Assembly: GCA_902576045.1 (NCBI GenBank)
Contig: CACGTU010000006.1
Coordinates: forward strand, 1 to 64,000
Origin: an uncultured Pelagibacteraceae bacterium
Lineage (GTDB): Bacteria > Pseudomonadota > Alphaproteobacteria > Pelagibacterales > Pelagibacteraceae
Direction: 5' to 3'
Length of the DNA stretch: 64,000 nt
Positions 40,668-49,541 of this stretch are shown piece after piece. Both the position numbers and the translations under genes were made by a program. Position 1 is the first letter of the stretch. Every line of letters begins with the position of its first letter. Below the pieces are notes generated by a model. The model did not search any database. It worked only from the letters and a program-made list of their open reading frames with translations, and had not been told where the DNA came from.

Positions 40668-41839
40668 TGAAATCCATAACACATTTAGAAAATTTAAATA
40701 ATCAAATAGTACTCTTAAGATTAGATTTAAATGTACCAATTTTAGACGGAAAAATAACAGATACAAATAGAATAGATAAAATTATTCCAACAATTAATTT
40801 TCTTTTATCAAAAAATGCAAAAATAATAATAATTTCTCATGTTGGAAGACCAAGAGGAAAATTTAAAAGTGAGTTGTCTCTTCAACCAATAAGAGATAAT
40901 TTAAGTTCGCAGGTTAATGAAAATGTTAAACTAGAGAAGGCAAATATTTTTAATTTAAAAAAAAATGAATTATTTAAAAGTGCTGATGAAAAATTAATAA
41001 TTTTAGAAAATATTAGATTTTATCCAGAGGAAGAGAATAACAACGAAAAATTTTCTGAACATTTGGCAAAACTTGGGGACATTTATGTAAATGATGCATT
41101 TTCATGTTCACACAGAGAGCATGCTTCAGTTGCAAGTATAACAAAATTTATACCATCCTATGGTGGGCTTCAGATCAATTCAGAAGTTGAGGCTCTTAAA
41201 AAAATTACAACAGAAATTAAAAAGCCAATTACTTGTATAATTGGCGGATCAAAGATATCTACAAAAATAGACATTATAAAAAACCTAATACATAAATTTG
41301 ATAATATTGTAATCGTTGGAGCTATGGCTAATAACATTTTAAAATTCAAAGGTTACAATATAGGAGCCTCATTATTTGAAAAAAATTCTGAAAAAATAAT
41401 TGAAGAAATTTTTTCTGAAATAGAAAGTAATAGTTGTAGAATATATTTCCCTGAGGACGTTAAAGTTGGAAAAAACCTTGAAGATGATTCTATTCAAAAA
41501 TCATTAAATCAAATAGAAAATGACGATATGATACTTGATGTTGGTTCAAAAACGATACAAAATATAAAAAGTGTAATCGATAATTCCTCAACCATATTAT
41601 GGAATGGGCCTTTGGGATATTTTGAAAATCCTAATTTTTCAATAGGTAGTTTAGAAATAGCAAAATATATAGGAAATAAACAAGGAGAGATTTATTCTGT
41701 TGTTGGTGGTGGAGATACTGTTTCTGTTGTGAACTCAATGAAAATTAAAAATAAATTTAATTTTGTCTCTACTGCTGGTGGAGCATTTTTAGAATATCTT
41801 GAAGGTAAAATTCTTCCTGGTATAAGGGCGCTTAAATAA
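40667..41839 (+). CDS. pgk: Phosphoglycerate kinase
   Basis: The signature LLRLDLNVPI near the N-terminus, SHVGRPRGKF, NDAFSCSHREHAS and the C-terminal nucleotide loop VVGGGDTVSVV and STAGGAFLEYL are clear. The length of 390 residues is normal. It ends on the base before the fba start codon. Confidence 0.97.
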   Translation: MKSITHLENLNNQIVLLRLDLNVPILDGKITDTNRIDKIIPTINFLLSKNAKIIIISHVGRPRGKFKSELSLQPIRDNLSSQVNENVKLEKANIFNLKKNELFKSADEKLIILENIRFYPEEENNNEKFSEHLAKLGDIYVNDAFSCSHREHASVASITKFIPSYGGLQINSEVEALKKITTEIKKPITCIIGGSKISTKIDIIKNLIHKFDNIVIVGAMANNILKFKGYNIGASLFEKNSEKIIEEIFSEIESNSCRIYFPEDVKVGKNLEDDSIQKSLNQIENDDMILDVGSKTIQNIKSVIDNSSTILWNGPLGYFENPNFSIGSLEIAKYIGNKQGEIYSVVGGGDTVSVVNSMKIKNKFNFVSTAGGAFLEYLEGKILPGIRALK

Positions 41840-42853
41840 ATGTCTGAATTATACAAAATAACAGAGAAAATTCTTCAAAATGGAAAAGGAATTCTTGCGG
41901 CTGATGAAAGCACTGGTACTATGAAAAAAAGATTAGACTCAGTTAATGTAGAATCTAATGAAAAAAATAGATTAATTTTCAGAAAAACACTTTTTTCTTC
42001 AAACTCAATGAAAGAATGTATTGGTGGCGTGATATTATATGATGAAACAATTAAACAAAATACTTCTCAAAATAAATCTATACCAGAATTAATTTCTGAA
42101 AGTGGAGCTGTACCAGGAATAAAAGTAGATACAGGTGCAAAAATCTTAGCAGGGTCTAAAGAAGAAAAAATTACTGAGGGATTAGATGGTTTAAGAGAAA
42201 GATTAAAAGATTATTATCAACTTGGTGCTAGATTTACAAAATGGAGAGGTGTTTATATTATCTCTGAAGCATATCCAAGTAAGTTATCAATGGCAGCTAA
42301 TGCTCATGCTTTAGCTAGATATGCAGCGCTAGCACAAGAAGCTGGTATGGTGCCAATTGTAGAACCAGAAGTTTTAATGGATGGCAAACACTCGGCTAAA
42401 GATTGTTTTAAAAAAACATCTGAGGTTATAAAAAGATGCTATGACGAATTAGATATAAATAAAGTTGATCTTAAAGGTACAATTTTAAAGCCCAATATGA
42501 TTCTTCCTGGAACAGATTCGAATGAAACGATTTCTAATAAAGAAGTAGCTGAAATGACATTAGAATGTTTAAAAAATAATGTCCCATCTGAAGTTCCAGG
42601 TATTGCATTTTTATCTGGAGGACAGACAGAAGTTGAGGCAACAAATAATCTGAATCAAATAAATGTTAAAAATGATTCAAGTTTTATTATGACCTACTCA
42701 TATGGAAGAGCTCTTCAACAAAGTGCTTTAAAATTTTGGTCTAAAGACATAAACAATATCGAAGGAACTCAGGAAGTGTTTGATCATAGAGCTAAAATGT
42801 GTACTTTAGCAGCACAAGGGAAGTGGTCAGAAAGTCTTGAAAATTCAAAATAA
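41840..42853 (+). CDS. fba: Fructose-bisphosphate aldolase, class I
   Basis: A Schiff-base aldolase resembling the eukaryotic-type class I enzyme: GKGILAADESTGTMKKRL, KWRGVYIIS, the active-site Lys segment GTILKPNMILPG, and AFLSGGQTEVEAT. The length of 337 residues is a little shorter than animal aldolases and lacks their C-terminal Tyr tail. No phosphofructokinase is in the window. Its last 17 bases overlap the thiE frame. Confidence 0.95.
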   Translation: MSELYKITEKILQNGKGILAADESTGTMKKRLDSVNVESNEKNRLIFRKTLFSSNSMKECIGGVILYDETIKQNTSQNKSIPELISESGAVPGIKVDTGAKILAGSKEEKITEGLDGLRERLKDYYQLGARFTKWRGVYIISEAYPSKLSMAANAHALARYAALAQEAGMVPIVEPEVLMDGKHSAKDCFKKTSEVIKRCYDELDINKVDLKGTILKPNMILPGTDSNETISNKEVAEMTLECLKNNVPSEVPGIAFLSGGQTEVEATNNLNQINVKNDSSFIMTYSYGRALQQSALKFWSKDINNIEGTQEVFDHRAKMCTLAAQGKWSESLENSK

Positions 42854-43454
42854 AAGATTTGTTTATTTAATCTCTCCCACAAAAATACTCGATAATACAT
42901 TTTTTAAATCTCTAGAGCTTGTTTTTAAATCAAAAAAGGTAAGTTTTTTTCAATTAAGATTAAAAAAGGAAAAATTTTCAAAAAAAATTTTAATTTCAAA
43001 AAAAATAATCAAGATCTGTAGAAAATATGGTGTTAAATTTTTAGTTAATGATGATCCAATTCTTGCTTTAAAAGTCAATGCAGATGGTTGTCATTTGGGT
43101 CAAAAAGATATGAACATTATAAGAGCAAAGAAAATTTTAAAGGATAAGATAATTGGAATTACTTGTCATAATTCAATTAAATTAGCAAAAAAAGCATTAA
43201 TGAATGGAGCAGATTATATTGCTGTTGGCGCTTTTTATAAAACGCAAACAAAAAAAGTAAAATTTAGAGCAAAACCAAGTATTTTAAGAAAAATAAAAAA
43301 ATTAAGTGACAATCCTATTGTTGCAATTGGTGGTATAAACGAAAAAAACTATAAAAAACTTTTGTTGAACAAAGCAAACTTTTTGGCTATTTCAGGCTAC
43401 ATTTGGAATAATAATAAATACAAACCTTACGAAGCAGTAGAAAGATTAAAATGA
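42837..43454 (+). CDS. thiE: Thiamine-phosphate synthase family protein (ThiE-like)
   Basis: A 205-residue TIM barrel with the HMP-PP-binding pattern FFQLRLKKEKF, LVNDDPILAL, ADGCHLGQKDM, GITCHNS and VGAFYKTQTKK followed by VAIGGI. This fits ThiE, which joins HMP-PP and thiazole phosphate, though the Ser-Thr-His loop is replaced by Thr-Cys-His. TenI-type relatives cannot be excluded. The start is a TTG at 42837-42839 inside the fba 3' end, with no ATG near. It overlaps efp by 4 bases. Confidence 0.8.
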   Translation: MKIQNKRFVYLISPTKILDNTFFKSLELVFKSKKVSFFQLRLKKEKFSKKILISKKIIKICRKYGVKFLVNDDPILALKVNADGCHLGQKDMNIIRAKKILKDKIIGITCHNSIKLAKKALMNGADYIAVGAFYKTQTKKVKFRAKPSILRKIKKLSDNPIVAIGGINEKNYKKLLLNKANFLAISGYIWNNNKYKPYEAVERLK

Positions 43455-44011
43455 AAATAAACGCAACTGAAATAAGAGTTGGAATGATATTAGAATATAA
43501 AGACGATTTGTGGGAAGTATTAAAAACGCAACATGTAAAACCTGGCAAAGGTGGCGCATTTGCACAAGTGGAAATGAAAAGTTTAAATAAAAATACAAAA
43601 CTTAATGAAAGATTTAGATCGAGTGAATCAGTAGAAAAAGCAACTTTGGAAGAGATAAAATTTAATTACCTTTATGATGATGATGCAAATTATTTTTTTA
43701 TGAATCCAGAAAGTTTTGAGCAAATTAATATTAAAAAAGAGATTATTGGAGATAAAGGAAACATGTTAACTGAAAACTTAGAGGTTACAATCAATTTCCA
43801 TGAAGAGACACCTTTGAGTGTTAATCTACCCAATCAAATAAAAAGTAAAATTGAAACCACTGATGCTGCATTAAAAGGTCAAACCGTTTCATCGTCTTAT
43901 AAACCAGCAACTCTTGATAATGGGTTAAGCATTCAAGTTCCTCCATTTATAGAAAGTGGAGATGAAATAATTGTTGATACAAGAACAATTGAATATGTAA
44001 AAAAAGTTTAA
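43451..44011 (+). CDS. efp: Elongation factor P
   Basis: The three-domain EF-P of 186 residues, with the modifiable Lys33 at the tip of KPGKGGAFAQVEMK, and the C-terminal signature TLDNGLSIQVPPFIESGDEI. It relieves ribosome stalling at polyproline. A Lys at the tip suits the EpmA-type modification, whose genes are not in the window. It sits between thiE and suhB. Confidence 0.97.
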   Translation: MKINATEIRVGMILEYKDDLWEVLKTQHVKPGKGGAFAQVEMKSLNKNTKLNERFRSSESVEKATLEEIKFNYLYDDDANYFFMNPESFEQINIKKEIIGDKGNMLTENLEVTINFHEETPLSVNLPNQIKSKIETTDAALKGQTVSSSYKPATLDNGLSIQVPPFIESGDEIIVDTRTIEYVKKV

Positions 44012-44014
44012 TTA

Positions 44015-44761
44015 ATGAATTCAATTTCTCCAAATTTAAATATTATGATCAAAGCTTGTGAAAAGGCTTCTAAAGTAATTATAAGAGATTTTGGAGAAAT
44101 AGAAAATTTACAAGTATCTAAAAAAGGGCCTAGAGACTTTGTTACTAAAACAGATAAAAAAGTAGAAAAGATATTAATTGAAGAACTATCAAAAGCAAAA
44201 AAAAATTATTCTTTTATTACTGAGGAAAGTGGAAAAATTAAAAATTCAAATGAAGATGCTTGTTGGATAATTGATCCAATAGATGGAACAATTAATTTTA
44301 TGCATGGAATACCCCACTTTGCAATATCGATAGCTTTAAGGATTAATAATGATCTGAAATCAGGGTTAATTTTTGATCCAATAAAAAATGAAATATTCTA
44401 TGCTGAAAAAAATAGTGGAGCCTATTTTAACAATCACAGAGTAAGAGTCTCCAGTAAAATTAATTTGGAAGAATGCTTATTTTCCTCAAATAGTGATGGC
44501 GTAAAATACGCGACACCCCATTTAAATATGAGAAATACTGGATGTGCAGCTCTTGATTTGGCATATGTTGGCGCGGGAAGATTGGATGGTTTTTTTTACA
44601 ACAAAATAAATATTTGGGATATTGCTGCAGGTATTCTTATTATTGAAGAAGCAGGAGGTAAAGTTAATTATAATAGTGAGTCTGTGGATGAAACAATAAA
44701 TATCGTGGCATCAAACAGCAATATTTACCAAAAAATGCTTCAAAAAATAAAAAACTTTTAA
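44015..44761 (+). CDS. suhB: Inositol monophosphatase family protein (SuhB-like)
   Basis: A lithium-sensitive-type phosphatase with the metal-binding motifs [23 protein letters not shown] and [16 protein letters not shown]. The length of 248 residues is normal. In E. coli the relative also supports rRNA antitermination. The substrate here is not proven; a sugar or inositol phosphate is likely. Confidence 0.92.
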   Translation: MNSISPNLNIMIKACEKASKVIIRDFGEIENLQVSKKGPRDFVTKTDKKVEKILIEELSKAKKNYSFITEESGKIKNSNEDACWIIDPIDGTINFMHGIPHFAISIALRINNDLKSGLIFDPIKNEIFYAEKNSGAYFNNHRVRVSSKINLEECLFSSNSDGVKYATPHLNMRNTGCAALDLAYVGAGRLDGFFYNKINIWDIAAGILIIEEAGGKVNYNSESVDETINIVASNSNIYQKMLQKIKNF

Positions 44762-44798
44762 TTGTTTTAAAAATTACTTTTGCTATAAACCCATCACT

Positions 44799-45029
44799 AT
44801 GAAAAAGAATTTGCATCCCAATTACCATACAATTAAAGTTGAAATGACTGACGGATCTCAATTTGAAACTAAATCTACGTGGGGTTCCGAGGGGGAAGTT
44901 CTTAAACTAGAAATAGACCCTAAATCGCATTCTGCTTGGACGGGTGGTAAACAAAAAATACTAGACAAAGGAAGAATAAGTAAATTCAATAAAAAATTTC
45001 AAAATTTTAGATCAGAGAAAAGTAGTTAA
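44799..45029 (+). CDS. rpmE: Ribosomal protein bL31, zinc-free form
   Basis: The 76-residue protein begins [19 protein letters not shown] and includes [16 protein letters not shown] and [20 protein letters not shown], all typical bL31. It has no Cys at all, so it is the type that binds no zinc. Its stop overlaps the trcR start by one base. Confidence 0.95.
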   Translation: MKKNLHPNYHTIKVEMTDGSQFETKSTWGSEGEVLKLEIDPKSHSAWTGGKQKILDKGRISKFNKKFQNFRSEKSS

Positions 45030-45598
45030 TGTCTAATGCACCTTTAATGCCAATGGCAACTGCTGTTTGGTTAGTTGAAAACACTACACTCACATTTAAA
45101 CAAATCGCAGATTTTTGTAAATTACATGAGGTTGAAATACAGGGTATAGCCGATGGAGAAGTTGCGAAAGGTATAGTTGGGTACAACCCTATTATGTCTG
45201 GTCAACTTACTAGAGAAGAAATTAACTTATCATCTGAGGACAACAGTAGGCCATTAAGTTTGAAAACTAATGATGTTGAAATTGCAGATTCAGAGAAGAA
45301 AGTTAAGAAGTATGTACCTTTATCAAAACGTCAAGACAAACCAGACTCTGCTCTTTGGTTAATTAAACAACATAGTATTTTAAAAGACTCTCAAATTGCA
45401 AAACTTATTGGAGTTACTAAGAACTCAGTCACAGCTATCAGAAATAAAAGTTATTGGAACTTTAATAACCTCAATGCAAAAGATCCTGTAGCTATGGGAT
45501 TATTTTCACAAAAAGAACTTGTGGAGGCAATTGAAAAGGCAGAAAGACGAATTAAGAGAGAGAAAAAAGAGAAAGAAAGAGCACAAAACGAAAAATAA
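45029..45598 (+). CDS. trcR: TrcR-type cell-cycle regulator (DUF1013)
   Basis: The N-terminal stretch PLMPMATAVWLVENTTLTFKQ and DFCKLHEVEIQGIADGEVAKGI is the hallmark of the alphaproteobacterial DUF1013/TrcR family. A second helical module follows (ALWLIKQHSILKDSQIAKLIGVTKNSVTAIRNKSYWN), which looks like a helix-turn-helix. The length is 189 residues. It is believed to regulate transcription in Caulobacter; targets here are unknown. The family is restricted to alphaproteobacteria, which supports the taxonomic call. Confidence 0.9.
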   Translation: MSNAPLMPMATAVWLVENTTLTFKQIADFCKLHEVEIQGIADGEVAKGIVGYNPIMSGQLTREEINLSSEDNSRPLSLKTNDVEIADSEKKVKKYVPLSKRQDKPDSALWLIKQHSILKDSQIAKLIGVTKNSVTAIRNKSYWNFNNLNAKDPVAMGLFSQKELVEAIEKAERRIKREKKEKERAQNEK

Positions 45599-45646
45599 AA
45601 TGAATAATAGACAAATAATTTTTAAAGTGATAACAAGTGCCACTTT

Positions 45647-45853
45647 TTGGAGGTTGTTATTAAAATAGAAGTTAAAGATAATAATGTTGAACAAGCACTG
45701 AGAGTTTTAAAAAGAAAGCTTCAGCGTGATGGTTTTTTTAAAATTATTAAGTTAAAAAATACTTATGAAAAACCATCAGAGAAAAAAAAAAGAATTCTTC
45801 AAGAAAACATTAAAAGAGTTAAAAAACTTAACAAGCTCAAAAATAGGATTTAA
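45647..45853 (+). CDS. rpsU: Ribosomal protein bS21 (start codon uncertain)
   Basis: The sequence VKDNNVEQALRVLKRKLQ, then DGFFKIIKLKNTYEKPSEKKKR, is clearly bS21. The frame has no ATG or GTG near its start. The upstream option is TTG at 45647-45649, which has no Shine-Dalgarno before it. A strong GGAGG at 45649-45653 is instead spaced 5 bases from an in-frame ATT at 45659, which also fits the usual distance to the conserved DNNV. The initiator tRNA gene begins 4 bases after its stop. Confidence 0.9.
   Translation: MEVVIKIEVKDNNVEQALRVLKRKLQRDGFFKIIKLKNTYEKPSEKKKRILQENIKRVKKLNKLKNRI
45649..45653 (+). promoter_or_regulatory. Strong Shine-Dalgarno GGAGG of rpsU
   Basis: GGAGG overlaps the in-frame TTG candidate, so it cannot serve that codon. 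It is placed 5 bases before an in-frame ATT (45659-45661) and 11 bases before an in-frame ATA (45665-45667). It therefore argues for a rare AUU start. Confidence 0.6.
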
Positions 45854-45857
45854 TTAT

Positions 45858-45934
45858 CGCGGGGTGGAGCAGCCTGGTAGCTCGCAAGGCTCATAACCTT
45901 GAGGTCGGCGGTTCAAATCCGTCCCCCGCAACCA
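45858..45934 (+). tRNA. Initiator tRNA-fMet (anticodon CAT), CCA encoded
   Basis: The 5' end CGCGGGG against CCCCGCA leaves the C1-A72 mismatch that marks initiator tRNA. The anticodon stem CAAGG/CCTTG holds the loop CTCATAA, giving CAT; the T-arm has GTTCAAATC. CCA is encoded at 45932-45934. It follows rpsU by 4 bases on the same strand. Confidence 0.96.
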
Positions 45935-45937
45935 GTT

Positions 45938-46630
45938 TTAGATTTTAAACTTTGACTTTTTTGTATCTATCAAAAAACCTTTAACAGTATCTGTTGTAAG
46001 TTTTTGAAAACTTTTTCCAAACTTTTCAATTTTTTCAATTATAGAGGGCGGCACTGTAATTATATGACACCCTAATTGCATTGCTTGAATGTAATTATAT
46101 GGCTCTCTTGTGCTTGCCCAAAGTATCTCAACATTCTTATAATTTTTTGAAATTTTTATACTTTTTTTAAATTCAGGCACTGGATCTTTTCCAGCATCAG
46201 CCATTCTCCCACCAAATATTGATATTATTACTTTTGTTTTCTTATCTATTTTACTTAATATTTGTTTAGTTTGTTTAGCAGTATAAACTGCGGTTATATT
46301 TAGTTTTACCTTATTTTTATTTAAAGAATTTATTGCAGCTCCCATAAATTTTCCTTTTGAGTTAGTTACGGGAACTTTAACGTAAACATTTTTTCCCCAT
46401 TTATTAATTTTATTTCCCTGTAAAATCATCTCATTTGGGTTATCGGCAAATACTTCACAAGAAACAGGTTTACTTGTAACAGCAAGTATATCTTTGGAAT
46501 ATTTAGTATAGTCTTTTGCTCCAGCTTTCCTCATTAAGCTGGGATTGGTAGTAAAACCTTTAACTATTTTTTTTTTTTTAAATTTTTTTATTTGATTTAT
46601 ATCTGCAATATCGCAAAAAATTTTAGTCAA
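45938..46630 (-). CDS. tal: Transaldolase (short, TalC/Fsa-like)
   Basis: A 230-residue barrel with FCDIADINQIKKF, GFTTNPSLMRKAG and the Schiff-base Lys in VYVKVPVTN, then the segment SIFGGRMADAGKDP and ASTREPYN. Short members may be transaldolases or fructose-6-phosphate aldolases. With tkt at 37703-39670 a transaldolase role in the pentose phosphate pathway is most likely. It follows pntB by one base on the same strand. Confidence 0.9.
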   Translation of the reverse strand: MTKIFCDIADINQIKKFKKKKIVKGFTTNPSLMRKAGAKDYTKYSKDILAVTSKPVSCEVFADNPNEMILQGNKINKWGKNVYVKVPVTNSKGKFMGAAINSLNKNKVKLNITAVYTAKQTKQILSKIDKKTKVIISIFGGRMADAGKDPVPEFKKSIKISKNYKNVEILWASTREPYNYIQAMQLGCHIITVPPSIIEKIEKFGKSFQKLTTDTVKGFLIDTKKSKFKI

Positions 46631-46631
46631 T

Positions 46632-48026
46632 TTATAAACTCTTAACTATTTCCTCTGTCATTTTTTTTGCATCCGCAAAAAGCATTAAAGTATTATCTCT
46701 ATAAAATAGATCATTATCAATTCCAGCATAACCTGGGGATAGACTTCTTTTTACGAACAATACTGATTTACTTTTTTCAACATCTAAAACTGGCATACCA
46801 TATATTGGACTTTGTGGATCAGACTTTGCCACTGGATTTGTAACATCGTTTGCACCAATCACGTAAGCAACATCACAGTTTGCAAAATCATTATTTATTT
46901 CCTCTAATTCAAATACCTCGTCATAAGGAACATTAGCTTCCGCCAACAATACATTCATATGCCCTGGCATTCTTCCAGCAACTGGATGAATTGCATAAGA
47001 AACTTTTACACCATTTTTTTTCAATGCATCTACCATTTCTCTTAATGCATGTTGTGCTTGGGCTACAGCCATACCATAACCGGGTACAATGATTACAGAG
47101 GATGCATTCTTCATCAAAAAAGCTGCGTCATCTGCATTTCCACTTTTTGTTGGCTTTTGCTCTTTACCTTTAGCAGACGACGCTTGATCTGTTGCGCCCC
47201 ACCCTCCAAGAATTACATTAAAGAACGATCTATTCATTCCTTTGCACATTATGTAAGAAAGAATTGCTCCTGAGGATCCAACTAAGGCTCCTGTAATAAT
47301 TAAAGCTGTATTTTCTAACGTAAATCCAATGCCAGCTGCAGCCCAACCAGAATAAGAATTTAGCATAGAGATTACTACTGGCATATCTGCTCCTCCAATT
47401 GGAATAATTAGTAAAACTCCAACTAAAAAAGAGATAGTTACAATTGTCCAAAATATATTTGATGATTGGGTTCTACATAAATAATATATTAAGAAAATAA
47501 TTGTAAGCCCTATAAATAAATTAATAAAATGTTGTCCTTTAAAAGTAATTGGAGCACCTGACATGATGCCTCTTAGTTTTAAGAAAGCTATGATTGAACC
47601 GGAGAATGTGATTGCCCCAATGGCAGCTCCTAGAGACATCTCAATCAAACTTGCCAGTTTTATATTTCCTATACTACCAAGATTAAAAGCTTCTGGATTT
47701 AAAAATGCTGAAATTGCAACAAACACTGCAGCTAAACCAACTAAACTATGAAATCCCGCTACTAGTTCTGGCATTGCAGTCATTGGGATTTTAAATGCTA
47801 TAAATGCACCAATAGATCCTCCGATTACTAAAAATATCAAAACGTAAATAAAGCCGTAGCTAAAGTTTCCAACTGACAAGAAAGTCACAATTATTGCTAT
47901 TGCCATACCCGCAATACCAAAATAATTTCCTTGTCTTGATGTTTCTGGAGAAGATAGGCCCCTAAGGGCTAAAATAAATAAAATTCCAGATATTAAGTAA
48001 AATGTTGCTGAAAGATTTGATGACAT
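46632..48026 (-). CDS. pntB: NAD(P) transhydrogenase beta subunit PntB
   Basis: The 464-residue protein has about eight or nine membrane segments and a C-terminal NADP-binding domain with VPGYGMAVAQAQH, HPVAGRMPGHMNVLLAEA and VIGANDVTNP. With PntA it uses the proton-motive force to reduce NADP with NADH. It follows pntAB closely on the same strand. Confidence 0.97.
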   Translation of the reverse strand: MSSNLSATFYLISGILFILALRGLSSPETSRQGNYFGIAGMAIAIIVTFLSVGNFSYGFIYVLIFLVIGGSIGAFIAFKIPMTAMPELVAGFHSLVGLAAVFVAISAFLNPEAFNLGSIGNIKLASLIEMSLGAAIGAITFSGSIIAFLKLRGIMSGAPITFKGQHFINLFIGLTIIFLIYYLCRTQSSNIFWTIVTISFLVGVLLIIPIGGADMPVVISMLNSYSGWAAAGIGFTLENTALIITGALVGSSGAILSYIMCKGMNRSFFNVILGGWGATDQASSAKGKEQKPTKSGNADDAAFLMKNASSVIIVPGYGMAVAQAQHALREMVDALKKNGVKVSYAIHPVAGRMPGHMNVLLAEANVPYDEVFELEEINNDFANCDVAYVIGANDVTNPVAKSDPQSPIYGMPVLDVEKSKSVLFVKRSLSPGYAGIDNDLFYRDNTLMLFADAKKMTEEIVKSL

Positions 48027-48032
48027 GAATTT

Positions 48033-48335
48033 TTATTTTTTCTTTTTCTTGTACATTTGCAGCATTCTTTGCGTAACTAAAAAACCACCAAAAATATTCA
48101 CTGCTGCTAAAATAATTGCAAGAAATCCAAATATACTTGAAGTTTCAAAAATTTTATCTGAGTTGCTTGCTAAAGCTGCAATAATTGCACCAACAATGAT
48201 TACTGAAGAAATTGCATTTGTAACTGACATTAAAGGAGTGTGGAGAGATGGTGTTACACTCCAAACTACATAATAACCAACAAAAATGGACAATATAAAT
48301 ATACTAAATCTGAATATAAAAGGATCTATTTCCAT
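48033..48335 (-). CDS. pntAB: NAD(P) transhydrogenase subunit alpha part 2
   Basis: A 100-residue membrane protein with about three segments, including YYVVWSVTPSLHTPLMSVTN and the C-terminal VTQRMLQMYKKKKK, typical of the separate membrane part of PntA in alphaproteobacteria. It sits between pntAA and pntB with gaps of 2 and 6 bases. Confidence 0.95.
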   Translation of the reverse strand: MEIDPFIFRFSIFILSIFVGYYVVWSVTPSLHTPLMSVTNAISSVIIVGAIIAALASNSDKIFETSSIFGFLAIILAAVNIFGGFLVTQRMLQMYKKKKK

Positions 48336-48337
48336 AA

Positions 48338-49426
48338 TTATTTAATTTGAGTTTTCTCTATAATTTCATCTTCTAAATTTATATTTATTTTTTTGTTTTC
48401 TTTATCATATAAATTGCTAACAAAATTGAACATGTTTTTTGCATACAAATTTGAGGCTGAATTTGGAAGTTTATTTAAAATATTGCTATCTCCCAATATT
48501 TTAATTCCATTATAATCTATAATTTCATTTACTTTAGTAAGTTCAGAATTGCCACCCTGAGAAGCTGCAAGATCGTAAATTACAGATCCACTTTGCATCA
48601 CTTCAATCATATCTTTTTTGATAATTAATGGTGCTTTTTTTCCTGGTATCAATGCAGTACAAATAACTATATCAATTTTTTTTAATGTTTCTTTGATTAA
48701 ATTTTCTTGTTTTTGTTTGAATTCTTCAGATGCCTCTTTTGCATACCCACCCTCAGTCTCTAAATTTTCTGAACCTTCTACGACTAGGAATTTACCACCT
48801 AGACTTTCTACTTGTTCTTTTGATGCTAACCTTACATCTGTAGCATAAACTATAGCTCCCATTCTTTTTGCAGTTGCAATTGCTTGTAAACCAGCAACAC
48901 CTGCTCCTACAATTAATACTTTGGCAGCTGGTATTGTTCCTGCGGCTGTCATCATCATAGGTATCGCTTTTTGATAATAAGCAAACGAGTCTACTACTGC
49001 TTTGTAACCTGCTAAATTTGCTTGAGATGAAAGTATGTCCATTGATTGTGCTCTTGTAATTCTTGGTAAAAGTTCAAGTGAAAAACAATTTATTTTTTTA
49101 TCTAAAAGTTTCTTTAATTTTTCTTTATTAGAGTAAGGATTAAGAACTCCAATTAAAATCTGCTCATTTTTTAATTTTTCAAAATTCTCTTCAGCTATTA
49201 AATTCATTTGTAAAACTACATCAGCCTCTGATAAAACTTTGTTGTCATCGTCCAATATTTCAGCTCCTTCTTTTATAAATTCCTGATCAGAAACACCTAA
49301 ATGTTCACCATATCCTTTGGGTAAAATAATACTTAAGTCTAATGACTTATATTTTCTAATTATTTCTGGAGTAACGGCGATACGTTGTTCTATCTTTAGA
49401 TTTTCTTTTATTGAACCTAATCTCAT
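48338..49426 (-). CDS. pntAA: NAD(P) transhydrogenase subunit alpha part 1
   Basis: The soluble NAD-binding part of the transhydrogenase, 362 residues. It resembles alanine dehydrogenase: EQRIAVTPEIIRKY, ITRAQSMDILSSQANLAGYKAV, the Rossmann loop VLIVGAGVAGLQAIATA and TALIPGKKAPLII. Its ATG follows directly on the stop codon of the small COX-IV-like gene (TAA then ATG). Confidence 0.96.
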   Translation of the reverse strand: MRLGSIKENLKIEQRIAVTPEIIRKYKSLDLSIILPKGYGEHLGVSDQEFIKEGAEILDDDNKVLSEADVVLQMNLIAEENFEKLKNEQILIGVLNPYSNKEKLKKLLDKKINCFSLELLPRITRAQSMDILSSQANLAGYKAVVDSFAYYQKAIPMMMTAAGTIPAAKVLIVGAGVAGLQAIATAKRMGAIVYATDVRLASKEQVESLGGKFLVVEGSENLETEGGYAKEASEEFKQKQENLIKETLKKIDIVICTALIPGKKAPLIIKKDMIEVMQSGSVIYDLAASQGGNSELTKVNEIIDYNGIKILGDSNILNKLPNSASNLYAKNMFNFVSNLYDKENKKININLEDEIIEKTQIK

Positions 49427-49537
49427 TTATAAAAGAAAAATTGCCATGAGTACTAAAACACAAATTACTGCGGTAGTTCCCCAAAAAACAAATTTGGTAA
49501 AATTGTTCCAAGTATTTTTATGGTTTTCATTATCCAT
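49427..49537 (-). CDS. aa3-type cytochrome c oxidase subunit IV-like peptide, 36 residues
   Basis: A short frame from the ATG at 49535-49537 encodes 36 residues: a polar start (MDNENHKNTWNNFTKF) and one membrane helix (VFWGTTAVICVLVLMAIFLL). The pattern of W...F...WGT before a helix matches the bacterial COX4 (PF07835-like) peptide. Its stop touches the pntAA start, so it is probably translated. No other cytochrome oxidase gene is in the window, so association with that enzyme is inference. Confidence 0.7.
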   Translation of the reverse strand: MDNENHKNTWNNFTKFVFWGTTAVICVLVLMAIFLL

Positions 49538-49541
49538 AAAA

